This document shows, piece after piece, positions 24,072 to 32,890 of a DNA stretch of 64,000 nt. The notes under the pieces are model-generated. The model was not told where the DNA came from and ran no database searches. It saw only the letters and a list, made by a program, of their open reading frames with translations. Positions within the stretch are counted from its first letter, which is position 1, and the number at the start of each line of letters is the position of its first letter. A program made the position numbers and the translations under genes. The DNA is from Streptomyces djakartensis. Lineage in GTDB: Bacteria; Actinomycetota; Actinomycetes; Streptomycetales; Streptomycetaceae. The stretch lies in NCBI RefSeq assembly GCF_014651075.1, contig NZ_BMWE01000006.1, forward strand, positions 62,001 to 126,000, in the 5' to 3' direction.

Positions 24072-25461
24072 CCCGGCCGCCGGACGTCACCCCGGCCTCG
24101 TACAGCGCGTGCGCCGCCCGCAGCACCAGATCGTCCCGGTGCCGGGCGGCCACCAGCTGCAGCCCGATCGGCAGGCCGTTCCCGTCGGCGCCGACCGGCA
24201 CGCTCGCCGCGGGCTGCTGCGTCATGTTGAACGGATAGGTGAACGGCGTCCAGCCCGTCCAGCGCCGGTGGCCGGATCCTTTCGGTACCTCGACGCCCGC
24301 CTCGAACGCCGTGATCGGCATGGTCGGCGTGACGAGCAGGTCGTACGCGTCGTGGAAGCGGCCCATCCGGCGGCCCAGGTCCATCCGCACGTCCACCGCG
24401 GCCAGGTAGTCCAGCGCCGAGTAGCGGGCGCCCTGCGCGCAGATCTCCCGCAGCCCCGGGTCCAGCAGCTCCCGCTGGTGCGGCCCCAGGTGCTGGGTCA
24501 CCCGGGCCGCCCCGCTGAACCACAGGGTGTGGAAGGCCTCCACGGGGTCGGTCAGGTCCGGGTCGGCCTCCGTGACGTACGCGCCGAGCTCCGCCAGCCG
24601 CTCCACCGCCCGCCGCACCGCCCTCGCGACCTCCGGCCGCACCGCCACCTGCCCGCCCAGCGACGGCGAGTAGGCCACCCGCAGCCCGCGCACCCCGCCC
24701 GCCAGACCGTCCGTGTACGTGCCGGGCGGCGGGGCGAGCGCCGACCAGTCGCGCGAGTCCGGGTGGCCGATCACGTCCATCAGCAGCGCGGCGTCCGCCG
24801 CGTCCCGGGTCATCGGCCCCACGTGCGCCAGCGTGCCGAACGCGCTCGCCGGGTACAGAGGCACCCGGCCGTACGTCGGTTTCAGCGCGAAGATCCCGCA
24901 GAACGACGCCGGGATCCGGACACTGCCGCCGCCGTCCGTGCCCAGTGACAGCGGACCCGCGCCGAGCGCCACGGCCGCCGCGCTGCCGCCGCTGGACCCG
25001 CCCGCGGTGCGCGCGGTGTCCCAGGGGTTGCGGGTCACGCCGCTGAGCGGCGAGTCCGTCACCCCCTTCCAGCCGTACTCGGGGGTGGTCGTCTTGCCGA
25101 TGAAGACCGCCCCGTGCTCCCGCAGCCGGGCCACGGACGGCGCGTCCTCGTCCCAGCGCCCCGCCGGGTTGACGGCCTTCGAGCCGCGCAGGGTCGGCGC
25201 CCCGCGCAGCAGCAGGATGTCCTTGACGGTGACCGGCACCCCGTCCAGCAGCCCCCGCGGCTCACCGCGCCGCCATCGCTCCTCCGACTCCCCGGCCCGG
25301 GCCAGCGCGTCCTCGGCCGTCAGCCGCACGAAGGCGTTCACCTCCGGCTGGATCGCCTCGGCCCGCCGCAGCGCCGCCCGGGTCGCCTCCACGGGACTCC
25401 ACTCGCCCTTGCGGTAGCCGTCGAGGAGCCGTACGGCGGTCAGGTCGGTGAGCTCGGACAT
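24058..25461 (-). CDS. Amidase (amidase signature family)
   Basis: Encodes 467 aa with the amidase signature Ser-cisSer-Lys triad: Lys in DGVPVTVKD, cis-Ser in TAGGSSGGSAAAVALG and nucleophile Ser in GTDGGGSVRIPASFCG. It hydrolyses an amide, ureido or carbamoyl bond in the cytosol. GGAGG lies five bases upstream of the ATG. It follows the D-2-hydroxyacid dehydrogenase gene by 17 bases (one operon). Its context (importer, DUF3830, dehydrogenase, two racemase-fold proteins) suggests it opens or deamidates an imported organic-acid amide; the substrate is unknown. Confidence 0.9.
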   Translation of the reverse strand: MSELTDLTAVRLLDGYRKGEWSPVEATRAALRRAEAIQPEVNAFVRLTAEDALARAGESEERWRRGEPRGLLDGVPVTVKDILLLRGAPTLRGSKAVNPAGRWDEDAPSVARLREHGAVFIGKTTTPEYGWKGVTDSPLSGVTRNPWDTARTAGGSSGGSAAAVALGAGPLSLGTDGGGSVRIPASFCGIFALKPTYGRVPLYPASAFGTLAHVGPMTRDAADAALLMDVIGHPDSRDWSALAPPPGTYTDGLAGGVRGLRVAYSPSLGGQVAVRPEVARAVRRAVERLAELGAYVTEADPDLTDPVEAFHTLWFSGAARVTQHLGPHQRELLDPGLREICAQGARYSALDYLAAVDVRMDLGRRMGRFHDAYDLLVTPTMPITAFEAGVEVPKGSGHRRWTGWTPFTYPFNMTQQPAASVPVGADGNGLPIGLQLVAARHRDDLVLRAAHALYEAGVTSGGRARPA

Positions 25462-25478
25462 CCAGCCTCCAAGGAACG

Positions 25479-26426
25479 TCAGTGTCCGGGTACATACCCA
25501 CGCTGTTTGTCGACCACGTTCGCCAGCGGCTCGCCGGCCTCCCACCGGTCGTACAGCTCCACGAACTGCGCCCCGAGTTCGTCGCGCCAGCCGACGATGT
25601 CGCCGCTCATGTGCGGGGACACGATCAGGCCCGGCACCTGCCACAACGGGCTGTCCGGGGTCAGGGGCTCGGTTTCGAAGACGTCCAGCGCGGCACCGGC
25701 GATCCCGTGCCGGGCCAGGGCCTCGGCGAGGGCGTCCTCCACGACCAGCTGGCCGCGCCCGATGTTGACGAACCGGGCGGACGGTTGCATCAGGCCGAAG
25801 CGGCGGGCGTCGAACATGCCGTGCGTCTGCTCGGTGAGCGGTGCCGCCGCGACCACCCAGTCCGCGCGCGCCAGCAGCCGGTCGAGGTCCTCCGGGCCGT
25901 GCACGCCGGCGCGCGGGGTACGGCCCACCAGCGCGGTCGTGATGTCGAGCGCCTCCAGCATCCGGGCGATCGCCCGGCCGATCGGCCCGGAGCCCACCAC
26001 GACGGCCCGGCCCCCGGCGACCTTCTGCGACTCGCGGTGCCGCCAGGTCCGCTCCCGCTGCAGCTCCAGCGTCCGCGGCAGATCCTTGGCCATGGCCAGC
26101 ACCAGCGCGGCGACGTACTCGGCGATCGGCTGGTCGAAGATGCCGCGCGCGTTGGTCACGACCGTGTCGGAAGCAGCCAGTTCAGGACACATCAGATGAT
26201 CCACACCGGCGCTCGCCGTGTGCACCCAGCGTGGCCGCGGCCCCTCGCCCGGCCAGGCGTCGCGCACGGCGCGCGAGGTGAAGTCCCACACCAGCAGTAC
26301 ATCCGCACGCGGGAGGCGCTCGGCGAGGCCCGCCGCGTCGGTGTGCTCGACGCGGGCGCGGCCGGTGAGCCGGCCGAGGCGGGGCAGCGGTTCGGCGTCC
26401 AGGACGAGGAGGGTGGGAGTGGGCAT
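25479..26426 (-). CDS. D-isomer-specific 2-hydroxyacid dehydrogenase
   Basis: Encodes 315 aa. The NAD-binding Rossmann site is VVVGSGPIGRAIARML, with the catalytic set Arg (NIGRGQLV), Glu (DVFETEPL) and His (VSPHMSGD). It interconverts a 2-oxo acid and a D-2-hydroxy acid. The GxGxIG and HMSG variants resemble the hydroxypyruvate/glyoxylate reductase-like group. It is the first gene of a two-gene operon with the amidase and divergent from the racemase-fold pair across 221 bases. Confidence 0.9.
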   Translation of the reverse strand: MPTPTLLVLDAEPLPRLGRLTGRARVEHTDAAGLAERLPRADVLLVWDFTSRAVRDAWPGEGPRPRWVHTASAGVDHLMCPELAASDTVVTNARGIFDQPIAEYVAALVLAMAKDLPRTLELQRERTWRHRESQKVAGGRAVVVGSGPIGRAIARMLEALDITTALVGRTPRAGVHGPEDLDRLLARADWVVAAAPLTEQTHGMFDARRFGLMQPSARFVNIGRGQLVVEDALAEALARHGIAGAALDVFETEPLTPDSPLWQVPGLIVSPHMSGDIVGWRDELGAQFVELYDRWEAGEPLANVVDKQRGYVPGH

Positions 26427-26647
26427 GAGCAGCCGTTTCTCCAGCCGTACGGCGGGGCGGCCGGGCTCGAGGGTCCGTGGGAAGGCCCTGGAGGGCGCCG
26501 GCCCGGGGACGACGAGTTAACCAGGTGTTGACCTATGAGTGATCCGGGTGGATTGACCACGCTCGCACCCGAACCTACCGTCGTCAACACGGGCGTTTCC
26601 ACGATCCGTTGCACCCCAGTTGCCCAGCGTGAGGCCGGTGCCCCTGC
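26427..26647. promoter_or_regulatory. Divergent promoter region of the catabolic genes
   Basis: The 221 bases separate the dehydrogenase-amidase operon (minus) from the racemase-fold pair (plus), so both promoters lie here. GTTAACCAGGTGTTGACC (about 26516-26533) contains a TTGACC box. No convincing long palindrome was found. Confidence 0.4.
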
Positions 26648-27463
26648 ATGGACGTCTCTTTTCTCGGCGGGCCGAGCCCGCAGCGCGGCGTCGGCGTCGT
26701 CGCGCCCTTCGACTTCGCACTCGACCGAGAGCTGTGGCGCTGGGTGCCGGACGAGGTCTCCCTGCACATCACACGAACACCCTTCGTGCCGGTCGAGGTC
26801 AGTCTCGACCTGGCACGGCTGGTCAGCGAGCACGAGACGCTGGGCGAGGCGGTCCGCACGCTGAACGCGATCGCACCCGAGATCGTGGCCTACGCCTGTA
26901 CGTCGGGCAGCTTCGTCGGTGGCGTCATGGGCGAGCGCGCGATGTGCGAGGCGATGAGCAGGGCCGGGGCGATACCGGCGATCACCACCTCGGGCGCGCT
27001 GCTGGAAGCCCTGGTCGAGCTGGACGTCCGCCGCGTGGCGCTGGTGACGCCGTACACGGTCTCGGTCACGCGGTCGCTTCAGGCGTACGTCGCCCAGGCC
27101 GGCGTCACGATCTCCGGGTGCGCCTTCATGGGCCTGACGCGGCACATCTGGAAGGTCCCCTACCGGGACGTGGTGGACATGGCGCGGCAGGCCGTGCGCG
27201 GTGACGCCGACGCGCTGTTCATCAGCTGCACCAATCTGCCCACCTACGACGTCATACCGCAGCTGGAGGCCGAGCTGCGGATACCGGTGATCTCGGCCAA
27301 CCAAGTGACGATGTGGGCGGCGCTGCGCCGACTGGGTACCCGTGCGGTGGGACCGTACCAAGCGCTGATCAACCCGGACGCGAGGGCCGGTCTCGTACCG
27401 CCGGGGGCGGACCCCGGTCCCGTCGTGCCCGAAGAAGAGCAGCAGCAGGAAGGCTGGACATGA
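26648..27463 (+). CDS. Asp/Glu racemase-fold protein (maleate isomerase / arylmalonate decarboxylase family)
   Basis: Encodes 271 aa. The two half-domains each carry a catalytic Cys: ACTSGSFVGG and ISCTNLPTYD. This is the pattern of maleate cis-trans isomerases and racemases; arylmalonate decarboxylase keeps only the second. EutA of ectoine clusters belongs to the same family. It acts on a small dicarboxylate or amino acid in the cytosol. The start ATG has a GAGG about 11 bases upstream. Its stop overlaps the next gene's ATG (ATGA), coupling the two paralogues. The C-terminus ends in an acidic, Gln-rich tail. Confidence 0.88.
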   Translation: MDVSFLGGPSPQRGVGVVAPFDFALDRELWRWVPDEVSLHITRTPFVPVEVSLDLARLVSEHETLGEAVRTLNAIAPEIVAYACTSGSFVGGVMGERAMCEAMSRAGAIPAITTSGALLEALVELDVRRVALVTPYTVSVTRSLQAYVAQAGVTISGCAFMGLTRHIWKVPYRDVVDMARQAVRGDADALFISCTNLPTYDVIPQLEAELRIPVISANQVTMWAALRRLGTRAVGPYQALINPDARAGLVPPGADPGPVVPEEEQQQEGWT

Positions 27464-28191
27464 CAGCACTGGGATTTCTCTACCCGGGCCACTCGGCCGA
27501 GGACGACTATCCGCGCATCGAGCAGTTGCTCGGCAGCGACATCCGGGTGGACCTGGTGCACACCGACATCGGTGAGGACGCGCACCGGGTGGACGCGCTG
27601 CTCGAGATGGGCTCCGCCGGCCGGCTGGCGGCGGGCGTCCAGGAACTGCGGCACGCCGGCGCGGACGCCGTGGTGTGGGCCTGCACCAGCGGCAGCTTCG
27701 TCTACGGCCGGGACGGCGCGCAGGAGCAGGTCCGCGCCCTGGCGCAGACGGCCGGCATGCCCGCCTCCTCGACATCCTTCGCGTTCCTCCACGCGGTACG
27801 GGAGGTGGAGGCGCGACGGGTCGCGATCGGCGCGACCTACCCGGAGGACGTGGCGCGGCTCTTCGCGGAGTTCCTGCGCTCGGACGGCATCGAGGTCGTC
27901 TCCGTCAACAGCTCCGGCATCATCACGGCCGCGGAGGTCGGCACCTGGGGCGAGGCGGAACTCCTGGCCCTGGCCCAGAACTCCGACCACCCCGACGCCG
28001 ACGCCCTGCTCCTCCCCGACACCGCCCTGCACACGGCGGCCCACATCCCGGCCCTGGAGAAGCAACTCGGCAAGCCGGTCCTCACCGCCAACCAGGTCAC
28101 GGTCTGGGAGGCCCTCCGGCTGGCGGACCGGCGGGTGAACGCGCCGGAGCTGGGTGCCCTGTTCACGAGGGAGCCGATCGTCCAGGTCTGA
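27460..28191 (+). CDS. Asp/Glu racemase-fold protein, second paralogue lacking one catalytic Cys
   Basis: Encodes 243 aa, paralogous to the preceding protein. The N-terminal Cys motif is kept (WACTSGSFVYG), but at the second site the SCTNLPT of its partner is replaced by LPDTALHT, so the second catalytic Cys is an Asp. The C-terminal KPVLTANQVTVWEALR still aligns with IPVISANQVTMWAALR of its partner. A one-Cys active site would not support classical two-base racemisation. It may be a one-base enzyme or the partner subunit of a heteromer. Translation is coupled to the first paralogue by ATGA. Confidence 0.87.
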   Translation: MTALGFLYPGHSAEDDYPRIEQLLGSDIRVDLVHTDIGEDAHRVDALLEMGSAGRLAAGVQELRHAGADAVVWACTSGSFVYGRDGAQEQVRALAQTAGMPASSTSFAFLHAVREVEARRVAIGATYPEDVARLFAEFLRSDGIEVVSVNSSGIITAAEVGTWGEAELLALAQNSDHPDADALLLPDTALHTAAHIPALEKQLGKPVLTANQVTVWEALRLADRRVNAPELGALFTREPIVQV

Positions 28192-28328
28192 GGCCCAGGG
28201 CCCGGTACGCGCCGTCCCCCGCGGCTGCGGCGGGCGACGTGGCCGGGCCTTGCCCGGGAATAAGCGGAGACAGTCCCCTGTTGAGGCCCGGACGACAGCA
28301 CACGGCCCACAGCAGGAGGCACCCCACC

Positions 28329-29426
28329 GTGGCGGCAGACGAGATACGCGGCGCAGCACAGGGCGGCGCCCCCGTCCCCCTGTCCGTACTGGACCTGGTC
28401 ACCGTAGGGGCCGGCCGCACCGCCTCCGACGCGCTGCGTACCAGCGTGGAACTGGTCCGTCTCGCGGAGAGGCGGGGCTTCCACCGCTACTGGGTCGCCG
28501 AGCACCACTCCATGCCGGGCGTGGCCTCCTCCTCCCCGGCCGTGATCCTGGCCCACCTCGCCGCCCACACCGACCGCATCCGCCTCGGCTCGGGCGGCGT
28601 GATGCTGCCCAACCACGCCCCACTGGTGATCGCCGAGCAGTTCGGGACGCTCGAGGCCATGGCCCCGGGCCGGGTCGACCTCGGCCTCGGGCGTGCCCCC
28701 GGCACGGACGGTGCCACCGCCGCCGCGCTGCGCCGCACCGACCGGCTGAACGAGGGCGCCGACGACTTCCCCCAGCAGCTCGCCGAGCTGACCCGGTTCC
28801 TCGACGACGACTTCCCCGACGGGCACCCCTACCGCCGTATCCACGCCGTACCCGGCCCGGTGCAGGCCGCTGGCCCCGGCGGTGTGCAGTCCCCGCACCG
28901 CCCGCCGGTCTGGCTGCTCGGCTCCTCCGGCTTCAGCGCCCGGCTGGCCGGCGCCCTGGGTCTGCCCTTCGCCTTCGCCCACCACTTCTCGGCGCGGAAC
29001 ACCGTCCCGGCCCTGGACCTGTACCGGGAGTCCTTCCAGCCGTCCGCCGTGCTCGACGAGCCGTACGCCCTCATCGGTGTCTCCGCCCTCGCCGCCGACG
29101 AGGAGCAGGAGGCGCGCCGGCAGGTGCTGGCCGCCGCCCTCGGCATGGTCCGGCTGCGCACCGGCCGTCCCGGCCTCGTGCCCAGCCCGCAGGAGGCGGA
29201 GGCCTACGAGTTCAGCCCCATGGAGCGCGAATTCGTCGACTCCTGGAACGCCAACGTCATCCACGGCACCCCGGACGAGGTCCGCTCCGGCCTGGACGAC
29301 CTCGCCAAGCGCACCGGCGCCGACGAGCTGATGATCACGGCCAACGCGCACGGCGGTGACGTGCGCGTCCGGTCCTACGAACTCATCGCCGACGCCTACG
29401 GGTTGCCGACACCCGCCTCGGCCTGA
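28329..29426 (+). CDS. LLM-class flavin-dependent oxidoreductase
   Basis: Encodes 365 aa of the luciferase-like monooxygenase class, MsnO8 type: PLSVLDLVTVG near the start, RYWVAEHHSMPG, LGSGGVMLPNHAPLVIAEQFGTL, LGLGRAPGTDG and WLLGSSGFSA. It probably uses FMNH2 or F420 to oxidise a small substrate. The start is GTG at 28329, preceded by GGAGG at about 9 bases. It has its own upstream gap of 137 bases, so it may be independent of the racemase-fold pair. Its 3' end overlaps the end of the convergent cdgA gene by 31 bases. Confidence 0.9.
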   Translation: MAADEIRGAAQGGAPVPLSVLDLVTVGAGRTASDALRTSVELVRLAERRGFHRYWVAEHHSMPGVASSSPAVILAHLAAHTDRIRLGSGGVMLPNHAPLVIAEQFGTLEAMAPGRVDLGLGRAPGTDGATAAALRRTDRLNEGADDFPQQLAELTRFLDDDFPDGHPYRRIHAVPGPVQAAGPGGVQSPHRPPVWLLGSSGFSARLAGALGLPFAFAHHFSARNTVPALDLYRESFQPSAVLDEPYALIGVSALAADEEQEARRQVLAAALGMVRLRTGRPGLVPSPQEAEAYEFSPMEREFVDSWNANVIHGTPDEVRSGLDDLAKRTGADELMITANAHGGDVRVRSYELIADAYGLPTPASA

Positions 29427-31246
29427 ACGTCCGGCGCGCCCAGCAGCTCGGAGATACGGTCCGGCGGCACCGGACGGGAGTAGAGCCAGCCCTGTCCGGT
29501 GTCGCAGCCGATGCGCCGCAGCCGGCTTGCCTGCGCCGAGGTCTCCACGCACTCGGCCGTGACGGTCAGCCCGAGCCGGTGGGCGAGCTGGATCATCGCC
29601 TCGACCACGACCTCGTCGGCGGGATTGGGCCGGGCGGTCGCGTCCCGGTCGTCGTACTGGAAGCCCCGCACGAAGGAACCGTCCAGCTTCAGGACGGACA
29701 CCGGCAGGCGGCTCAGGTAGGCCAGGTTCGAGTAGCCCGTGCCGAAGTCGTCGATGGCGATGCGTACGCCCATGTCGCTGAGCGCCTTCAGGGTCTGCAG
29801 CGGCCGGCCCGCCGAGCCCATCACCGCCGACTCGGTGAGCTCCAGCTGGAGCAGGTGCGGCTCGAGGCCCGTCTCGGCCAGCGTCTGAGCCACGTCCGCC
29901 ACCAGGTCGGAGTCCCACACCTGCCGGACCGCCACGTTCACGCTGACGAAGATCGGCGGCTCGTCCGGGTGGTCGAGCTGCCAGCGGCGGGCCTGCCGGC
30001 AGGCCGTGCGCAGCACCCAGCGCCCCAGCGGAACGATCGAACCGTCCTCTTCTGCCAGTCCGATGAACCGGTTCGGCGTCAGTACGCCGAACTGGGGATG
30101 ATCCCAGCGGACGAGTGCCTCGACCCCGTGCAGCCGGTCGTCCTCCATGCCGACCAGCGGCTGGTACTCCAGCTGGAACTCGCCCCGGTCGATGGCCGGG
30201 CGGAGCGCGGAGGCGAGGGCCTGGCGGGTCATGCGGTGCGCGTTGCGTTCCGGGTCGAACAGCGTCCAGCGGGACTTGCCGTCGGCCTTCGCCCAGTAGA
30301 GCGTCGTGTCCGCCGCCTGCATCAGGGCGGTGGGGGTGGTGCCGGCCGCGTGCCGTTCGACGACGCCGATCGACGCGGAGACCGACAGCCGCTGGCCGGC
30401 GATGTCGAACGGGTCCTGGATCGCCGCCAGCACCGACTCGGCCAGTTCGGCCAGCTGTTCGGTGCCCGTGGAGTCCTCGACGAGCAGCGCGAACTCGTCC
30501 CCGCCGAGCCGGGCCACCAGCGGGGTGCTGGTGCGGGAGCAACCGGACTGCTCCGCGCAGCGCGTGAGGCGTTCGGCGACGGCGGCCAGCAGCCGGTCGC
30601 CCACCCGGTGCCCGAGGGTGTCGTTGATGGCCTTGAAGCCGTCCAGGTCCAGGTAGCACAGCCCGATCCGGCCGGTGCCGCTCTGCTCGTACGACTCCGC
30701 CTCCAGCGCGGCCGACAGACGTTCGAAGAACAGCGTGCGGTTGGGCAGCCGGGTCACCGGGTCGTGCATCTGCATGTGCCGCAGCCGGGCCTGCAGTTCG
30801 CGGCGGCCGCTGATGTCGGTGACCGACAGCAGTACGCCCCGGTCCTCGGCGGGCAACGGGGCGACCGTCACCTGCACCCACAGAGAGTGCCCGTCGGGGT
30901 GTTTGAGGCGGCGCGTGCAGCGCAGCCGTGACTCCCGTCCGCGCAGCACCTCGCCGTAGGCGTGCCAGGTGCGGGCGTCGGAGGTGAGGTCGACCAGGTC
31001 GGCGGCGACGGCCCCGGCGAGTTGCTCGGGGGAGGTGCCGAGCAGCGCGGCGAGCGCGTCGTTGGCGCTGACGACCGCCCCCTCGCGGTCGACGACGGCC
31101 ATGGCGAGCGGAGCGGCCGTGAAGACGGAGCGGTACGGCGGGCGCGACGGGGGCTCGGTACGGGGAGACGTGTCGATCTCACTCTCTGTGACGACCGGCC
31201 GGTCGAGGTCTGCCGGGGGCGCCGGCCCTTCGAAGGTTCCGCTCAC
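29396..31246 (-). CDS. cdgA: CdgA: PAS-GGDEF-EAL cyclic-di-GMP enzyme
   Basis: Encodes about 616 aa. A PAS sensor domain (about 40-150) is followed by a diguanylate cyclase domain with an intact GGDEF active site (RLGGDEFALL) and an EAL phosphodiesterase domain with EALVRW, ELTESAVM, IDDFGTGYSNL and AECVET, so both activities look possible. No membrane helix, hence cytosolic. In S. coelicolor the gene at this place, cdgA, is a target of the developmental repressor BldD and alters morphology when overproduced. The start is taken as GTG 31244-31246 because GGGAG lies upstream; the ATG five codons earlier has no ribosome site. Confidence 0.9.
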   Translation of the reverse strand: MSGTFEGPAPPADLDRPVVTESEIDTSPRTEPPSRPPYRSVFTAAPLAMAVVDREGAVVSANDALAALLGTSPEQLAGAVAADLVDLTSDARTWHAYGEVLRGRESRLRCTRRLKHPDGHSLWVQVTVAPLPAEDRGVLLSVTDISGRRELQARLRHMQMHDPVTRLPNRTLFFERLSAALEAESYEQSGTGRIGLCYLDLDGFKAINDTLGHRVGDRLLAAVAERLTRCAEQSGCSRTSTPLVARLGGDEFALLVEDSTGTEQLAELAESVLAAIQDPFDIAGQRLSVSASIGVVERHAAGTTPTALMQAADTTLYWAKADGKSRWTLFDPERNAHRMTRQALASALRPAIDRGEFQLEYQPLVGMEDDRLHGVEALVRWDHPQFGVLTPNRFIGLAEEDGSIVPLGRWVLRTACRQARRWQLDHPDEPPIFVSVNVAVRQVWDSDLVADVAQTLAETGLEPHLLQLELTESAVMGSAGRPLQTLKALSDMGVRIAIDDFGTGYSNLAYLSRLPVSVLKLDGSFVRGFQYDDRDATARPNPADEVVVEAMIQLAHRLGLTVTAECVETSAQASRLRRIGCDTGQGWLYSRPVPPDRISELLGAPDVQAEAGVGNP

Positions 31247-31568
31247 CGCTCGCTCCCGCATGTATTCGATCTCTGTCCGTGCAGGAAAGGTCAGGAAAGT
31301 GTGCCGATCATAGAGGCTGGCCCCAAGGCCTTCCAGCCGGTGTCCAGTGTCCCCGGCCGGTCCACACTTCTGCCAGATCGTTTCTGCTCACGCCTGGACG
31401 GGTTCTTCAAGCCTCCGACCAGTTGTGACGTTCCGTGAGTGGTTCTGGCGTGTGGGCTTCTGTGTTCTTTCGGCTCCTTCACCCGACTGGTGCAGGCAAA
31501 CAGGGCGCAGTATGACAAATCGCCAGAGGCTGGGTGCGGTGTCCCGCGAACCGTACCCGGAGGTTTCC
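31247..31568. promoter_or_regulatory. Divergent promoter region of cdgA and the metalloprotease
   Basis: 322 bases without a supported gene. It must hold both promoters. Visible elements: AAGGCCTT, and two short direct repeats GTGACGTTCC and GTGAGTGG near 31424-31443. BldD control of cdgA is established in S. coelicolor, but I could not place a convincing BldD box by eye. Confidence 0.4.
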
Positions 31569-32834
31569 GTGCCGCGTCAGTTCCCGCGCGCCCGACTGCG
31601 CACCACCGCGGCCGTGTTCACCACCATGTCGGCGCTCGCCGCGACCTCCCTCGGCACCGGCTTCTCGGCCGCCGATCCCGACTCGGCCGAGCCCTGCGCC
31701 CTGGCCCGCACCGACGCCCACCACTCGGAGGGCCTGGACACCTGGAACGCCGCCTACCCGCGCCCGGCCCGGGCCCTGGACGCGGTCATGGTCTTCCTGT
31801 CCTTTCCGGACGCCCGCCCGCTGGCCACGCCGCAGGAGCTGACCGCCGACCACTTCCCGGCCACCACCCGCTTCTTCGAACGCGCCTCCTACGGCCGCTT
31901 CACCCTGCGCCCGCACCCGCTGCGCCACTGGATCCAGATGCCACGGCCGTCCACGGCGTACGCCATACGGCGCGACTGGAGCGCCGCCCACCGAGCGGCG
32001 TACCTGCGGGACGCGCTCACCGTGGTCGACCCGCGGGTCGACTTCTCGCGCTACGACGTCGTGTACTTCGTCGCCGACCCGGACGCGCCCGGTGTGGACT
32101 CCGACGCGACCAAGGTGGTCAACCTGACGGCACCGCTGCGCGCCGACGGCGCCGACCTGCGCCGGGTCGTCACCGTGTTCGAACAGCATCCGCCGGACCG
32201 GCTCGTCCTGGCCCACGAGACCGGACACGTCTTCGACCTGCCCGACCTGTACCACCGGCCCGTCGACGGCAAGGGTGACTGGGACACGCACGTCGGTGAC
32301 TGGGACCTGATGGGCAGCCAGTTCGGACTGGCGCCCGAACTGTTCGGCTGGCACAAGTGGAAGCTGGGCTGGCTGGCCCGGCGGCAGGTGCGGTGCGTGC
32401 AGGACGCCGGGCCCGCCCGGCTGACCCTGGAGCCGCTGGCGGCGGGTCCCGGGGTGGCCCTGGCCGGCGCCGCCGGGGCGCCGGCCTTCGGCCTGGGGCG
32501 GGGCACCAAGCTCGCGGTGGTGCGCACGGGCCGCGACAGCGTGCTGGCCTTCGAGGCGCGCGGGCCGGTGGGCAACGACGAGCGGGCCTGCCGGCAGGGG
32601 GTGCTGGTGTACCGGGTGCGGGGCGAGGCGCAGTCCGGCGGCGGGCCCATCGAGGTGATCGACGCCCATCCGCACACGGAGGCCTGCTGGGAGGACTCCG
32701 TCTATCCGCCCCTCGCGGACGCGCCGATCGGGGCCGGGGAGAGCTTCACGGTGCCGGGGGAGGACGTGCGGGTGGAGGTGGAGGGGCGCACGGCTTCGGG
32801 GGCGTGGACGGTGAAGATCACGGTCGGGCGCTGA
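31569..32834 (+). CDS. Secreted M6-type metalloprotease
   Basis: Encodes 421 aa. The signal peptide (about 1-40, FTTMSALAATSLGTGFSA) marks export. The protease core has the zinc motif HETGHVFDLPD (HExxHxxxxPD, immune-inhibitor-A/M6 type), with GDWDLMGSQFG as the downstream Met-turn-like segment. A beta-rich C-terminal part follows (about 270-421). The GTG start at 31569 has GGAGG five bases upstream. It is probably a nutritional or developmental extracellular protease. It is monocistronic, convergent with tRNA-Lys copy 3 across a hairpin. Confidence 0.88.
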   Translation: MPRQFPRARLRTTAAVFTTMSALAATSLGTGFSAADPDSAEPCALARTDAHHSEGLDTWNAAYPRPARALDAVMVFLSFPDARPLATPQELTADHFPATTRFFERASYGRFTLRPHPLRHWIQMPRPSTAYAIRRDWSAAHRAAYLRDALTVVDPRVDFSRYDVVYFVADPDAPGVDSDATKVVNLTAPLRADGADLRRVVTVFEQHPPDRLVLAHETGHVFDLPDLYHRPVDGKGDWDTHVGDWDLMGSQFGLAPELFGWHKWKLGWLARRQVRCVQDAGPARLTLEPLAAGPGVALAGAAGAPAFGLGRGTKLAVVRTGRDSVLAFEARGPVGNDERACRQGVLVYRVRGEAQSGGGPIEVIDAHPHTEACWEDSVYPPLADAPIGAGESFTVPGEDVRVEVEGRTASGAWTVKITVGR

Positions 32835-32854
32835 GCGCGTCGCGGCCATGCCAA

Positions 32855-32880
32855 AGGCCCCCCGCTCTCGCGAGGGGCCT
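32855..32880. terminator. Bidirectional terminator, protease gene and tRNA-Lys copy 3
   Basis: AGGCCCC (32855-32861) pairs with GGGGCCT (32874-32880), between the convergent genes. Confidence 0.7.
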
Positions 32881-32890
32881 CTGCTGTCTG

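Noticed and set aside
19413..28191. Straight assignment of the cluster to ectoine catabolism
   Set aside because: The transporter resembles EhuABCD, but ectoine hydrolase, deacetylase, transaminase and dehydrogenase genes are not present; only a EutA-like fold is.
27837..30881. About 1000-codon open frame on the minus strand spanning the LLM gene and part of cdgA
   Set aside because: It is antisense to the LLM oxidoreductase and in a wrong frame for cdgA; no domains and biased composition.
31247..31568. BldD binding box upstream of cdgA
   Set aside because: BldD regulation is known from S. coelicolor, but the repeats GTGACGTTCC and GTGAGTGG do not match the palindromic box well enough to call.
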